Source: Bacteroidales bacterium (GTDB lineage Bacteria; Bacteroidota; Bacteroidia; Bacteroidales; UBA932). From it: DNA of 64,000 bases. Position 1 is the stretch's first letter, and each line of letters starts with the position of its first letter. Under the pieces are notes generated by a model. It did not search any database, was not told the origin of the DNA, and was given only the letters and a program-made list of their open reading frames with translations. Positions 25,419 through 35,773 of the stretch are shown here, piece by piece. The DNA is taken from NCBI GenBank assembly GCA_024402115.1, contig JAKSJQ010000005.1, positions 1 to 64,000 of the forward strand. Reading direction: 5' to 3'. The position numbers and the translations under genes are program-made.

Positions 25419-27038
25419 TTATTCCCACTCAATTGTTGCAGGTGGTTTTGAGGATACGTCATAGACTACGCGATTGACGCCGCGGACCTTGTTGATGATC
25501 TCGTTGGATACGTCAGCGAGGAAGTCGTAAGGGAGATGTACCCAGTCGGCAGTCATACCGTCGGTAGAGATCACGGCCCTGAGAGCGACGCAGCGCTCGT
25601 AGGTTCTCTCGTCGCCCATGACACCTACGCTCTGTACAGGGAGGAGCATTACGCCAGCCTGCCAGATGGCATCGTAGAGGTTGTGGGCAATCTGGGTAGG
25701 ATCGCTAGCGCTTCTCACTTCGGTAGCACCAACGCCGGCGAGAGCCTCGATGGCAGCCTTGTTTCCGTCGAGAGAGTACTTGCGGAGACCCTTGATGAAG
25801 ATGTCGTCAGCGTTCCTGAGGACGGTGAGCTTTTCCTCAGTGATGTCACCAAGGATACGGATGCCGAGTGATGGGCCTGGGAAAGGATGACGGCCGATGA
25901 GCTCGTCCTTGATTCCGAGGGCACGTCCTACGCGGCGAACCTCATCCTTGAAGAGAGACCTGAGCGGCTCGACGATGCCGAGGTGCATCTCCTCTGGAAG
26001 ACCACCCACATTGTGGTGTGACTTTATCTTCGCGGCGGTACCGTTGATGCCGGCGGACTCGATGACGTCAGGATAGATGGTACCCTGAGCGAGCCAGCGC
26101 GCGTTCTCGATCTGCTTTGCGTATTTGTCGAAGGTCTCAACGAAGAGCCTTCCGATGATCTTTCTCTTTCCCTCTGGCTCGGTAACGCCCGCGAGAGCTG
26201 CGATGAACTCCTTTGATGCGTCTGCGCCGATCACGTTGAGGCCCATGTCCTTGTAGGACTCGAGCACATCCTCGAACTCGTTCTTGCGGAGGAGTCCGTT
26301 GTTCACGAAGATACAGGTGAGGTTGTGACCGATAGCCTTGTTGAGGAGCACACCTGCCACGGTTGAATCGACACCGCCGCTGAGACCGAGGATGACCTTG
26401 TCGTCACCCACCTTCTCGCGGATCTCCTTGACTGCGGTCTCGATGAATGAGTCCGGAGTCCAGTCGCCTGAACATCCGCAGATGCCGAGAGCGAAGTTCG
26501 AGAGTATCTTGGTTCCCTCGACGGTGTGGAACACCTCAGGGTGGAACTGCACTGCGTAGGTAGGCTCGCCGTTGATCTGATATGCTGCGTACTCTACGTC
26601 CGAGGTGGAAGCGATAGGCTCTGCACCTTCAGGAAGCTTCGCGATGGTGTCGCCGTGAGACATCCACACCTGTGAGCTCTTGCTCATTCCGATGAGCAGC
26701 GGTGAGTCTGCCTTGGTGACATTGAGGATTGCACGTCCGTACTCCCTGGCGATAGATGCGTTCACTGAACCGCCGAAGTGGTGTGCGAGGTACTGTGCTC
26801 CGTAGCAGATGCCGAGGAGAGGATACTTGCCCTTGATGCCGTCGAGATTTACCTCAGGCGCATTGGCTTCCCTCACTGAGCATGGACTGCCGGAAAGGAT
26901 GACACCCTTCACGTCCTCGTCTATCTGCGGGAACTTGTTGAAAGGGTGGATTTCGCAATATACGTTCAATTCCCTGAGCCTGCGGCCGATGAGCTGGGTA
27001 AGCTGGGAACCGAAGTCGATGATAAGAATTTTCTCCAT
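25419..27038 (-). CDS. guaA: GMP synthase (glutamine-hydrolysing)
   Basis: A 539-residue cytoplasmic enzyme that converts XMP to GMP with glutamine and ATP. The N-terminal glutamine amidotransferase domain has Cys78 in GICYGAQY and a histidine-glutamate pair in QFHPEVFH. The ATP pyrophosphatase domain starts with the PP-loop GLSGGVDST, and the C-terminal dimerisation domain ends with the usual IEWE. It is slightly longer than the 510-525 residues of most bacterial forms. The start codon lies 2 nt after the guaB stop, so guaB and guaA form an operon. Confidence 0.97.
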   Translation of the reverse strand: MEKILIIDFGSQLTQLIGRRLRELNVYCEIHPFNKFPQIDEDVKGVILSGSPCSVREANAPEVNLDGIKGKYPLLGICYGAQYLAHHFGGSVNASIAREYGRAILNVTKADSPLLIGMSKSSQVWMSHGDTIAKLPEGAEPIASTSDVEYAAYQINGEPTYAVQFHPEVFHTVEGTKILSNFALGICGCSGDWTPDSFIETAVKEIREKVGDDKVILGLSGGVDSTVAGVLLNKAIGHNLTCIFVNNGLLRKNEFEDVLESYKDMGLNVIGADASKEFIAALAGVTEPEGKRKIIGRLFVETFDKYAKQIENARWLAQGTIYPDVIESAGINGTAAKIKSHHNVGGLPEEMHLGIVEPLRSLFKDEVRRVGRALGIKDELIGRHPFPGPSLGIRILGDITEEKLTVLRNADDIFIKGLRKYSLDGNKAAIEALAGVGATEVRSASDPTQIAHNLYDAIWQAGVMLLPVQSVGVMGDERTYERCVALRAVISTDGMTADWVHLPYDFLADVSNEIINKVRGVNRVVYDVSSKPPATIEWE

Positions 27039-27040
27039 TA

Positions 27041-28627
<1,587 letters not shown>

Positions 28628-29356
28628 CTAACGGCCCGAAGGGTTCTTCTTCAGGGTGCTCAGAAGCAGGTCGGAGTCGTAGTTCAGCACGAGTCCGTCA
28701 GGGAATCCGACTTCCTTGAGCAGCGGATACAGATAGGTGTAGTCCGCGATGGAGAAGGAGATGTGCGCATCGCTTCCGAGTATCACCGGAACCTGGTGCT
28801 GTGCGCAGAGACGGAGTATCTCGAGGTTGTTGCCCCTCGACGCGGCCTTGCCCCTGCATGGTATGAGAGAGGAATTGTTTATCTCCAGTATCGTCCCTGT
28901 CCTCTTCGATGCGAGGACGAGCTGCTCGAAATCGAGCTCTGCCGTTCCGTCACCCGGATGGGTGATGATCTGTATCCATGGGTTCTCCATGACCTTTATC
29001 ACGGATGCGGTGTTCTCCTCCCTTGTTCCGGGCGTGTAGCAGAGGGAATGCAGGCCGGCGCTGCGAAGGTCGGTCTTCTCCATGAAGAACTCGTCGAAGT
29101 CGACGTTCCCCTCATTGTCGATGATGTTCAGCTCCACGCCCATCAGCAGGCGGACACCGTACATCTCGCGCGGGATGACATGCACATTCCTGAAATACAG
29201 AGGGTGGCACGCGCCTGGAAGCGAAGGACCGTGCTCGGTGATGCCGAGAATCCCGAGTCCCTTCTCCGCTGCGGCTTTCGCCATTTCCTGCAAGGTGCTG
29301 TACGCATGGCCCGAAGCCACGGTATGGGTATGGAGGTCCAGTGTTACTTTTTTCAT
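28628..29356 (-). CDS. PHP-domain phosphoesterase (YcdX-like)
   Basis: A 242-residue cytoplasmic protein; the ATG at 29356 gives the expected N-terminus MKKVTLDLHTHT. Metal ligands of a polymerase-and-histidinol-phosphatase domain are visible: His9 and His11, GITEHGPS, GVELNI, ITHPGDG and GSDAHIS. The length and motif order match the YcdX subfamily, which binds three zinc ions and hydrolyses phosphate esters; the substrate is unknown. It lies upstream of guaBA on the same strand but has its own promoter and a hairpin after it, so it is probably transcribed alone. Confidence 0.9.
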   Translation of the reverse strand: MKKVTLDLHTHTVASGHAYSTLQEMAKAAAEKGLGILGITEHGPSLPGACHPLYFRNVHVIPREMYGVRLLMGVELNIIDNEGNVDFDEFFMEKTDLRSAGLHSLCYTPGTREENTASVIKVMENPWIQIITHPGDGTAELDFEQLVLASKRTGTILEINNSSLIPCRGKAASRGNNLEILRLCAQHQVPVILGSDAHISFSIADYTYLYPLLKEVGFPDGLVLNYDSDLLLSTLKKNPSGR

Positions 29357-29377
29357 TATCTGTATGAAATTGACATG

Positions 29378-29407
29378 CAAATGTAGGTAATAACTGATTA
29401 TCGGCAA
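29378..29407 (-). promoter_or_regulatory. promoter of the PHP gene (TTG-N19-TACATTTG)
   Basis: On the minus strand TTG (29407-29405) and TACATTTG (29385-29378) are 19 bp apart, a full consensus match. The box ends 21 nt before the ATG. Confidence 0.75.
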
Positions 29408-29635
29408 CGATCCGGATATAAAAAGTAATAATTAAATAGGTATACGCGATGCTTTACGATGTAAATGTGACGATATTTTTCCTGTTATTGACAGTGAAAA
29501 TTTTGGGGAATCATAAGTAAAAAATGAACATTCCATAGCAAATTTTGGATTGTCTCCCATGCGGACAGTCATTTTTATTGTAAATAACGTATATTTGACC
29601 CACTATTGTTAACCATGTTAAATTATTCAAACCAC
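29408..29635 (+). promoter_or_regulatory. AT-rich leader and promoter region of the susC-like gene
   Basis: A gap of 228 nt without a gene. A -7 box TATATTTG is at 29590-29597, 38 nt before the ATG at 29636. No TTG is found 19-21 bp upstream of it, which fits an activated promoter. No terminator hairpin or riboswitch-like fold was recognised. Confidence 0.5.
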
Positions 29636-32600
29636 ATGAAAAAAACAATTGTAAAACTGACGGCAACTATCCTGTCGTTGTGTGCAATCAGCCTCTCGGC
29701 TTTTGCACAGAACAGTGTCAGTGGTAAGGTTGTCGACCAGAATGGTCAGCCGATTGTTGGTGCTTCTATCATGGTAGAAGGAACAACCAACGTCGGTACA
29801 GTGTCGGATTTGGATGGTGCCTACAAGCTTTCGGTACCAGCAAATTCAAGCCTTACAGCTTCATGTATCGGCTACACCAGCCAGACTCTTCCAGTGAATG
29901 GCACTGTAGTCAATTTCACCCTTTCTGAGGATTCTGAGTTCCTCGAGGAAACCGTAGTCATCGGTTACGGTGTCCAGAAGAAATCCGACCTCACCGGTTC
30001 TGTGGCTTCAGTACGTTCTACCGACCTTACTGACCGCTCAACCACTGATGCTGCTGCCGCTCTCCAGGGTAAGGCTGCAGGTATCCAGGTCATCAACTCA
30101 TCAGGAGCTCCTGGTTCAGGTGCAGAGATCCGTGTCCGCGGTTATTCATCTAACGGTGATGCCGGCCTTGGTCCTCTCCTCATCGTCGACGGTCTCAAGG
30201 TTGACAACATCCAGTACCTCGACCCTTCAATGATCGAGTCCATGGAGGTCCTCAAGGATGCAGCTTCTGCCGCCATCTATGGTGCACAGGCAGGTAACGG
30301 TGTCGTTCTCATCACCACCAAGAACGGTGGCAAGTCAAAGGACGGTAACGTATTCTACCAGTATCAGATGACCCGCAACTCTCTCGGTACCCATCCTCAG
30401 GTCATGAACGCTGAGCAGTACATCACCTGGCAGGAAGAGGCCGGTAACGTTACCCGTCAGGGCCTTCTCGATTCCAAGATCTGGGACGGCAAGACCGATA
30501 CCGATTGGGCAAGTGTCGCATACGCTCCTTCATACTCACACCGTCATACCTTCGGTGTTCAGGGTGGTAACGACCGTGGTTCATACTATACCGCCATCAC
30601 CTACACTGACCAGGATGGTATCCTCCGTGGCAAGAAGGACTACTACAAGAGACTTTCTGCACAGATCAACGCTGATTACAAGATCAAGAAGTGGCTCCAG
30701 GTTGGTACCAACCTCTCACTCGAGCGTTACAACAGGCAGGCAGTCAGCGAGCATTCAGAGTACTTCCAGGGTTCTTCAATCGTAGGTACTCTCGTCATCG
30801 ACCCTCTCACTCCTGTATATTACACCAACGAAGCCGACATCCCTGTAGGTATGCAGCAGGCTATCGCAGGTGGCAAGCAGAAGGTCTACAGAAATGAGGA
30901 CGGCTACGTATACGCAACCTCAAAGCTCCAGGAAGGTGACGGTGTCAACCCTCTCATCATGAGGGATCGTCAGCAGGGCAAGAACGAGGGCTTCAACGTA
31001 CGTGGTACCGTATTTGCCAACTTCACCCCTCTCAAGGGCCTCACCGTAACCTCACGTTTCGGTTTCCGCATCGGCCAGGCTTACTCTTCAAACTATGAGG
31101 ATCCTTACTATGTAAACCAGAAGGTTAATTCTACCACCTATAACATCACTGCAGCTTCTACCCAGAACTACTACTATCAGTGGGAGAACTTCGCAAACTA
31201 CAACACTACTATTGCGAAGAAGCATAATCTCGGTGTCATGGCAGGTATGTCTTATGTATTCTCTGATAACCGTGGTGTAAACGGCGGTCTCCAGGGTACT
31301 GACCCTCTCAAGGGATATGACGACAACTTCCACTACCTCACTCAGGACAACGGTACCGGTACCAAGACCCTCGGTGGTGGAGAACCTAACCAGTCTGTAA
31401 ATATCTCTTACTATGGCCGTCTTACCTACTCTTATGATAACAGGTACAGCGTCCAGGCAAACTTCCGTGCTGATGCATTCGACTCATCAAAGCTCTCTGC
31501 CAAGAACCGCTGGGGCTTCTTCCCTTCAGTTTCTGCAGGTTGGACCATCAGCAACGAGCCTTTCATGAAGAACGTCAGCAAGAACGCTCTCTCATTCCTC
31601 AAGGTACGTGCTTCATGGGGTATCAACGGTAACATCTCTGTCCTCAACGGTTATCCATACTCAGCTGACATCAGCTACAACAGCATGATCTATCAGTGGC
31701 ATGTGGACAACAATGTCATCAGCACTGGTTCCATCCCTTCAGGTCTTGCAAATCCTGACCTTACCTGGGAGACTTCTCATCAGGTTGACGTAGGTCTCGA
31801 CGCACGTTTCCTCAACAACAGGTTGACTTTCGCAGCTGACTGGTACAACAAGAATACCGAGGACCTTCTCGTAAACAAGTCAAACGTATTTGAGGTTGGT
31901 ATCAACAACTCTACTGTCAATGCAGGTTCAATCAACAACCATGGTCTTGAGTTCGAACTCGGCTGGCAGGATCAGATCGGTGATTTCCACTACTCAATCA
32001 ACGGTAACTTCTCTACTCTCTCCAACAAGGTTACTTATCTTGAGCCTACCGTAGGTCACCTCGATGGTGCTTACTTCTCTAATATCAAGATGACCAACTA
32101 CTTCGAGGTTGGATACCCTATCTGGTACTTCCGTGGCTTCGAATATGCTGGTGTCAACAAGGAGACCGGTGTCCCTCAGTACTATGACAAGGACGGCAAG
32201 ATCACCGAGATCGTCGGCAACGACGACTTCAAGTATGTCGGTTCAGGTATCCCTACCTATACTTACGGTATCACTCTCCGTCTCGACTGGAAGGGCATTG
32301 ACTTCCTCCTCTTCGGTACAGGTGCCGGTGGAAACCAGCTCATGCCTTGCGTTTACCGTACAGAGCATCCTCGTATCAACTCTATGACCTACTTCTACGA
32401 GAACAGGTGGACTCCACAGAACAAGAACGCTTCTATGCCTTCAGTTGCCAGCATGTCAACTGACACCAACTTCTGGTCATCATCTGCAAACCTCTTCAAG
32501 GGTGATTACTTCAGAATCAAGCAGATTCAGCTCGGTTATACCCTTCCTAAGGCTTGGAGTCAGAAGGCATTCATCGATTCTCTCAGAATCTATGCTTCTC

Positions 32601-32743
32601 TTGACGACTTCTTCACCATCACCAAGTACCCTGGTTTCGATCCTGAGACCGCTTCAACAGGTGCTCACAACGGTATCGGTATGGATAAGGGTTCTTACCC
32701 TAACTCAAGGAAGATCATCTTCGGTGTAAACCTCTCATTCTAA
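29636..32743 (+). CDS. SusC/RagA-family TonB-linked outer-membrane receptor
   Basis: A 1035-residue receptor; the ATG at 29636 gives signal peptide MKKTIVKLTATI to AFAQ. A carboxypeptidase-like domain (about 28-110) is followed by the SusC signature EETVVIGYGVQKKSDLTGSV, a plug (to about 240) and a barrel ending IIFGVNLSF. It forms a complex with the SusD-like lipoprotein encoded 13 nt downstream and imports oligosaccharides or peptides with TonB energy. No glycosidase, regulator or kinase is in the immediate operon, so the substrate cannot be told. Codon use is highly biased, suggesting strong expression. Confidence 0.95.
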   Translation: MKKTIVKLTATILSLCAISLSAFAQNSVSGKVVDQNGQPIVGASIMVEGTTNVGTVSDLDGAYKLSVPANSSLTASCIGYTSQTLPVNGTVVNFTLSEDSEFLEETVVIGYGVQKKSDLTGSVASVRSTDLTDRSTTDAAAALQGKAAGIQVINSSGAPGSGAEIRVRGYSSNGDAGLGPLLIVDGLKVDNIQYLDPSMIESMEVLKDAASAAIYGAQAGNGVVLITTKNGGKSKDGNVFYQYQMTRNSLGTHPQVMNAEQYITWQEEAGNVTRQGLLDSKIWDGKTDTDWASVAYAPSYSHRHTFGVQGGNDRGSYYTAITYTDQDGILRGKKDYYKRLSAQINADYKIKKWLQVGTNLSLERYNRQAVSEHSEYFQGSSIVGTLVIDPLTPVYYTNEADIPVGMQQAIAGGKQKVYRNEDGYVYATSKLQEGDGVNPLIMRDRQQGKNEGFNVRGTVFANFTPLKGLTVTSRFGFRIGQAYSSNYEDPYYVNQKVNSTTYNITAASTQNYYYQWENFANYNTTIAKKHNLGVMAGMSYVFSDNRGVNGGLQGTDPLKGYDDNFHYLTQDNGTGTKTLGGGEPNQSVNISYYGRLTYSYDNRYSVQANFRADAFDSSKLSAKNRWGFFPSVSAGWTISNEPFMKNVSKNALSFLKVRASWGINGNISVLNGYPYSADISYNSMIYQWHVDNNVISTGSIPSGLANPDLTWETSHQVDVGLDARFLNNRLTFAADWYNKNTEDLLVNKSNVFEVGINNSTVNAGSINNHGLEFELGWQDQIGDFHYSINGNFSTLSNKVTYLEPTVGHLDGAYFSNIKMTNYFEVGYPIWYFRGFEYAGVNKETGVPQYYDKDGKITEIVGNDDFKYVGSGIPTYTYGITLRLDWKGIDFLLFGTGAGGNQLMPCVYRTEHPRINSMTYFYENRWTPQNKNASMPSVASMSTDTNFWSSSANLFKGDYFRIKQIQLGYTLPKAWSQKAFIDSLRIYASLDDFFTITKYPGFDPETASTGAHNGIGMDKGSYPNSRKIIFGVNLSF

Positions 32744-32756
32744 AATACTGTAGAAT

Positions 32757-34469
32757 ATGAAAAAGATTATATATGCCGGAATCGCACTTGCAGCATCAAT
32801 GATGTTTGCTGAGTCATGCAGCCAGAGCCTGCTTGAGATTCCTAAGAAGGGTGTGATTTCAATCGAAAATTTCTATCAGACTGAGGATGACGCAGAGTCT
32901 GCAGTAAATACTGTCTACGCTGCAGCCATCAAGTACATCAACATCGGACCTGGTTTCGGTGCAAACTGGACTATCGCTCCGTCTTACTTCATCCTTAAGA
33001 ATGCTCCTGCAGACGATATCTACTGGGGTTCAGGTAACAAGGGTGACCATGTCTTCGGTATCGAGATCAACGAGTATCGTCCATCATTCGGTGACAACTC
33101 TGACGTTGTAGCAAACAACTATAGAGGTGCTTACCAGTGTATCTACGCTTGTAACCTCCTTCTCGACCACTATCAGTTCGGTCAGAGCTCAAGAGTCGAC
33201 AGGTACGTTGCTGAGGCTATGACAATCCGTGCATGGGTTTACATGCACCTTGCTACATACTGGGGCAACCCTCCATACGTAGACCATGTGCTCGTTGGTA
33301 CCGACCGTCCTGCAAACACTCCTCATGACGAGGTTATGAAGCACGTCATGGATGACCTCGAAACTGCAGCGAAGTACCTCCCTTCAAGAAATGGCAAGGG
33401 CGACAAGGACGGCGCAGTACGTCTCACCAAGGAAGCAGCTCTTTCATTCCTCGGCAAGGCACAGGTTCTCACCGGTGACTATGCAGCAGCAAAGACCACT
33501 CTCAAGCAGGTCATCACCTCTGGCAACTACGACCTCGTTCCAAGTGAGGAGATGATGTACCTCTTCCACAAGAGAGGTGACGGTTCTTGCGAGAAGATCT
33601 TTGAGTTCAACTACACCGACAATACTGATGCTATCAAGGGATTCGGTGGTCATATGCATGTGCAGAACAACCAGGCAAACTTCTGGCGTGACCTCATGAA
33701 CCTTCCTGACCTCACCATCCAGCTCATGGGTTGGGGCGGTGGCGGAAACCCTTCAAAGAAGTTCGTTGACGCTCTCGTCGCAAATGAAGGTGACTCTTAT
33801 CGTCGCAAGGCTTGGATCATCTCTTATGAGGAGCTCCTCTGCCTCAAGTATTCTTCACTCGGTGACACCGACGAAACTACCGATGAGTTCAAGCTCATGG
33901 ATAACCGTCGCGGTATCATGAAGGATGTCAACGCTGCCGGTGGTTACTACGCAAACTGCGGTTGGTTCACTCTCAAGCGCGCTCCTTTCATGGAGGACAA
34001 GATCGTCAACAATGACGCAGCTACCGACAACAACCATGTCGTTATGCGTTACGCTGAGGTTCTCCTCCTCTATGCTGAGGCTTGTGCTATGACCAATGAC
34101 AACGATGGTCTCCAGTATCTCAACGCTATCCAGGACCGTGCAGGTGCACCTCGCACTTCACTTACCATGGAGAACGTGAAGAAGGAGAAGATGTTCGAGA
34201 TGTACCAGGAGGGTGTCCGCTACGAGGACCTTGTCCGTTGGGGTGACGCTGTTCAGGAACTTGGCGCAAACGGTTCATATGTTCCTAACTTCCAGGATGA
34301 GTTCTGGCTCTCTAACGAGACCAAGCCACATCATGCTGTCCTCAATGAGGCTGATGCACATTACAATGGCAGCAACTGTGGTTTCAAGGCTGGCAAGAAT
34401 GAGCTTATGCCTTATCCATTCGGTGAGCTCCAGATGAACGAAAACATCAAGCAGAATCCTGGTTGGTAA
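32757..34469 (+). CDS. SusD/RagB-family nutrient-binding lipoprotein
   Basis: A 570-residue surface lipoprotein with lipobox AESC (Cys21). The N-terminal phrase ENFYQTEDDAESAVNTVYAA is the usual first helical repeat of SusD proteins, and MTIRAWVYMHLATYWGNPP matches the central TPR-like part. The C-terminal region has EVLLLYAEACAMTND and YEDLVRWGDA, also typical. It caps the SusC barrel and delivers ligand. The terminator at 34511 and repeat A2 follow. Confidence 0.95.
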   Translation: MKKIIYAGIALAASMMFAESCSQSLLEIPKKGVISIENFYQTEDDAESAVNTVYAAAIKYINIGPGFGANWTIAPSYFILKNAPADDIYWGSGNKGDHVFGIEINEYRPSFGDNSDVVANNYRGAYQCIYACNLLLDHYQFGQSSRVDRYVAEAMTIRAWVYMHLATYWGNPPYVDHVLVGTDRPANTPHDEVMKHVMDDLETAAKYLPSRNGKGDKDGAVRLTKEAALSFLGKAQVLTGDYAAAKTTLKQVITSGNYDLVPSEEMMYLFHKRGDGSCEKIFEFNYTDNTDAIKGFGGHMHVQNNQANFWRDLMNLPDLTIQLMGWGGGGNPSKKFVDALVANEGDSYRRKAWIISYEELLCLKYSSLGDTDETTDEFKLMDNRRGIMKDVNAAGGYYANCGWFTLKRAPFMEDKIVNNDAATDNNHVVMRYAEVLLLYAEACAMTNDNDGLQYLNAIQDRAGAPRTSLTMENVKKEKMFEMYQEGVRYEDLVRWGDAVQELGANGSYVPNFQDEFWLSNETKPHHAVLNEADAHYNGSNCGFKAGKNELMPYPFGELQMNENIKQNPGW

Positions 34470-34510
34470 TCTTTAAGTCAATATCAGGATATAAAAGATA
34501 TTATGTGCAT

Positions 34511-34541
34511 GAGAGCGGGCCGCGAGGTCCGCTCTCTTTTT
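34511..34541 (+). terminator. terminator of the susCD pair
   Basis: An 11-bp stem (34511-34521 with 34526-34536, one G-U pair) and a GCGA loop are followed by five T residues. Confidence 0.85.
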
Positions 34542-34569
34542 GTGTATGATACCAGATAAAGGTAAATGT

Positions 34570-34647
34570 TTGAACCTCAGCAATATATTATACGGACGGC
34601 TCTCCCTTGCGGGGGAACCGTCCGTGTGCTTTGTGGCTGAAAGTCAG
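34570..34647. repeat. dispersed repeat family A, copy 2
   Basis: The same 78-bp layout as 22423-22500, with the central hairpin at 34592-34625 (arms ACGGACGG and CCGTCCGT with further inner pairing). It lies between the convergent susD and HAD genes, 28 nt from the HAD stop. Confidence 0.75.
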
Positions 34648-34675
34648 ATGGTTGCGTTGATGCGTCGGGAGGCTG

Positions 34676-35521
34676 CTATTTCAGCTTGGCCAGACGTGCG
34701 AGCTCATAGTCGGCCGCGATCTTGTCGATGATGGAGCAGACGAGGTGGTAGGTGCGGCCGTCCTTTGTGTAGTTGGCCGGGGTCATGAAGCTCGCCCTGC
34801 CCTGCGCGAGAAGCTTGCGTGCGGTTGCGACCTTGCGCTTGTTCTCCGGGTTGTAGACGGCGATCGTGTGGCCTCCGAACATCTTCACTATCTTCATGCA
34901 TGGCACATCGGTGTCTCCGTCGCCGAAATAGATCATGTGCGGGAACGGGATCCTCTTGCGGTCCTCTGCCTGGCTCTCGTTCACGAGTATGTTGTCCCTG
35001 ACGGAAAGGATGCCCTTGTTGATCTTAAAGAGGAACTGGGTCTTTGCTGTGTAATCGACAGCGACGCCCGGCCACTCTGCGACACCGTCCTTGTCATAGA
35101 GGAACGAACATGCGAATATCCTCTTGAACTCGTCTGCGATGCTGGTGCCCTCGATCATCTCGGTGAGGCCGGAGGAGTTGATGTAGTGCTCGACAATGAC
35201 ACCGTGCCTGCGTCCGTACTCGTTTATGAGCCCGAACCACTCCTTCACGCCCTCGAAGAGCTCCACCTTCTCGCCGAAGCGGCGGAAATCCTCGCGACGA
35301 AGGATGATACCCTTGCGCTTTGCCTCGTCGAACATGAGCTTCATGTAGCTCAGCACGTTGCTTGCGTCCTGCTGGATCGCGATCTCGTCACTACCCCTCC
35401 AGAACTCAGCCGGGCTCTGTCCTATGGCCTGGATGAATCCGAACTCCTGCATGTTGCCGGGAGACAATGTCCCGTCGAAATCGTATACCAAAGCTACGAT
35501 CGGCTTCTTTCTGCTGCTCAT
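34676..35521 (-). CDS. HAD-superfamily phosphatase
   Basis: A 281-residue cytoplasmic protein with HAD motif I as VYDFDGTLSP (Asp14, Asp16), a helical cap, a Ser in HYINSSGL as candidate motif II, and motif IV YFGDGDTDVPCM. Such enzymes remove phosphate from small molecules; the substrate is unknown. It is divergent from htpG across a 252-nt gap. Its -7 box is at 35542-35549. Confidence 0.85.
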   Translation of the reverse strand: MSSRKKPIVALVYDFDGTLSPGNMQEFGFIQAIGQSPAEFWRGSDEIAIQQDASNVLSYMKLMFDEAKRKGIILRREDFRRFGEKVELFEGVKEWFGLINEYGRRHGVIVEHYINSSGLTEMIEGTSIADEFKRIFACSFLYDKDGVAEWPGVAVDYTAKTQFLFKINKGILSVRDNILVNESQAEDRKRIPFPHMIYFGDGDTDVPCMKIVKMFGGHTIAVYNPENKRKVATARKLLAQGRASFMTPANYTKDGRTYHLVCSIIDKIAADYELARLAKLK

Positions 35522-35541
35522 TCCAATATCCTTTAGTTTTA

Positions 35542-35549
35542 CAAATATA
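35542..35549 (-). promoter_or_regulatory. -7 box of the HAD gene
   Basis: On the minus strand this reads TATATTTG and ends 20 nt before the ATG at 35521. No correctly spaced TTG was found. Confidence 0.5.
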
Positions 35550-35631
35550 CGAAAAATGACGATTCAAATACATCCATAGCCATTTCGTCTGTTTCTTTGA
35601 ACCATACCCTGCAGTCAGGCTGTGAAAGTAG

Positions 35632-35644
35632 TGACAATTTGTCA
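35632..35644. promoter_or_regulatory. 13-bp palindrome upstream of htpG (candidate operator)
   Basis: TGACAA-T-TTGTCA is perfectly symmetric and lies 130 nt before the htpG start. It is not the CIRCE sequence bound by HrcA. Confidence 0.4.
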
Positions 35645-35683
35645 GTCCGTGCGGATTGGAACGCTAATTGATTCATGGTTCTG

Positions 35684-35717
35684 CGTCCGGGAGTGCGGCT
35701 CCCCTGCCAGACGGACG
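35684..35717 (+). promoter_or_regulatory. two-part hairpin in the htpG leader
   Basis: Outer arms CGTCCG (35684-35689) and CGGACG (35712-35717) enclose inner arms GGGAG (35689-35693) and CTCCC (35699-35703). It lies 56 nt before the htpG ATG and might be part of the leader RNA. Confidence 0.35.
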
Positions 35718-35773
35718 GCGGGTCGCGGACTTCGGCGGACAGATGAAAACGTAAATATAAAAGGAAAAAAGAT

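Noticed and set aside
34745..35536. 263-residue frame antisense to the HAD gene
   Set aside because: It is fully overlapped by the HAD phosphatase gene with intact motifs and has no protein-like features.
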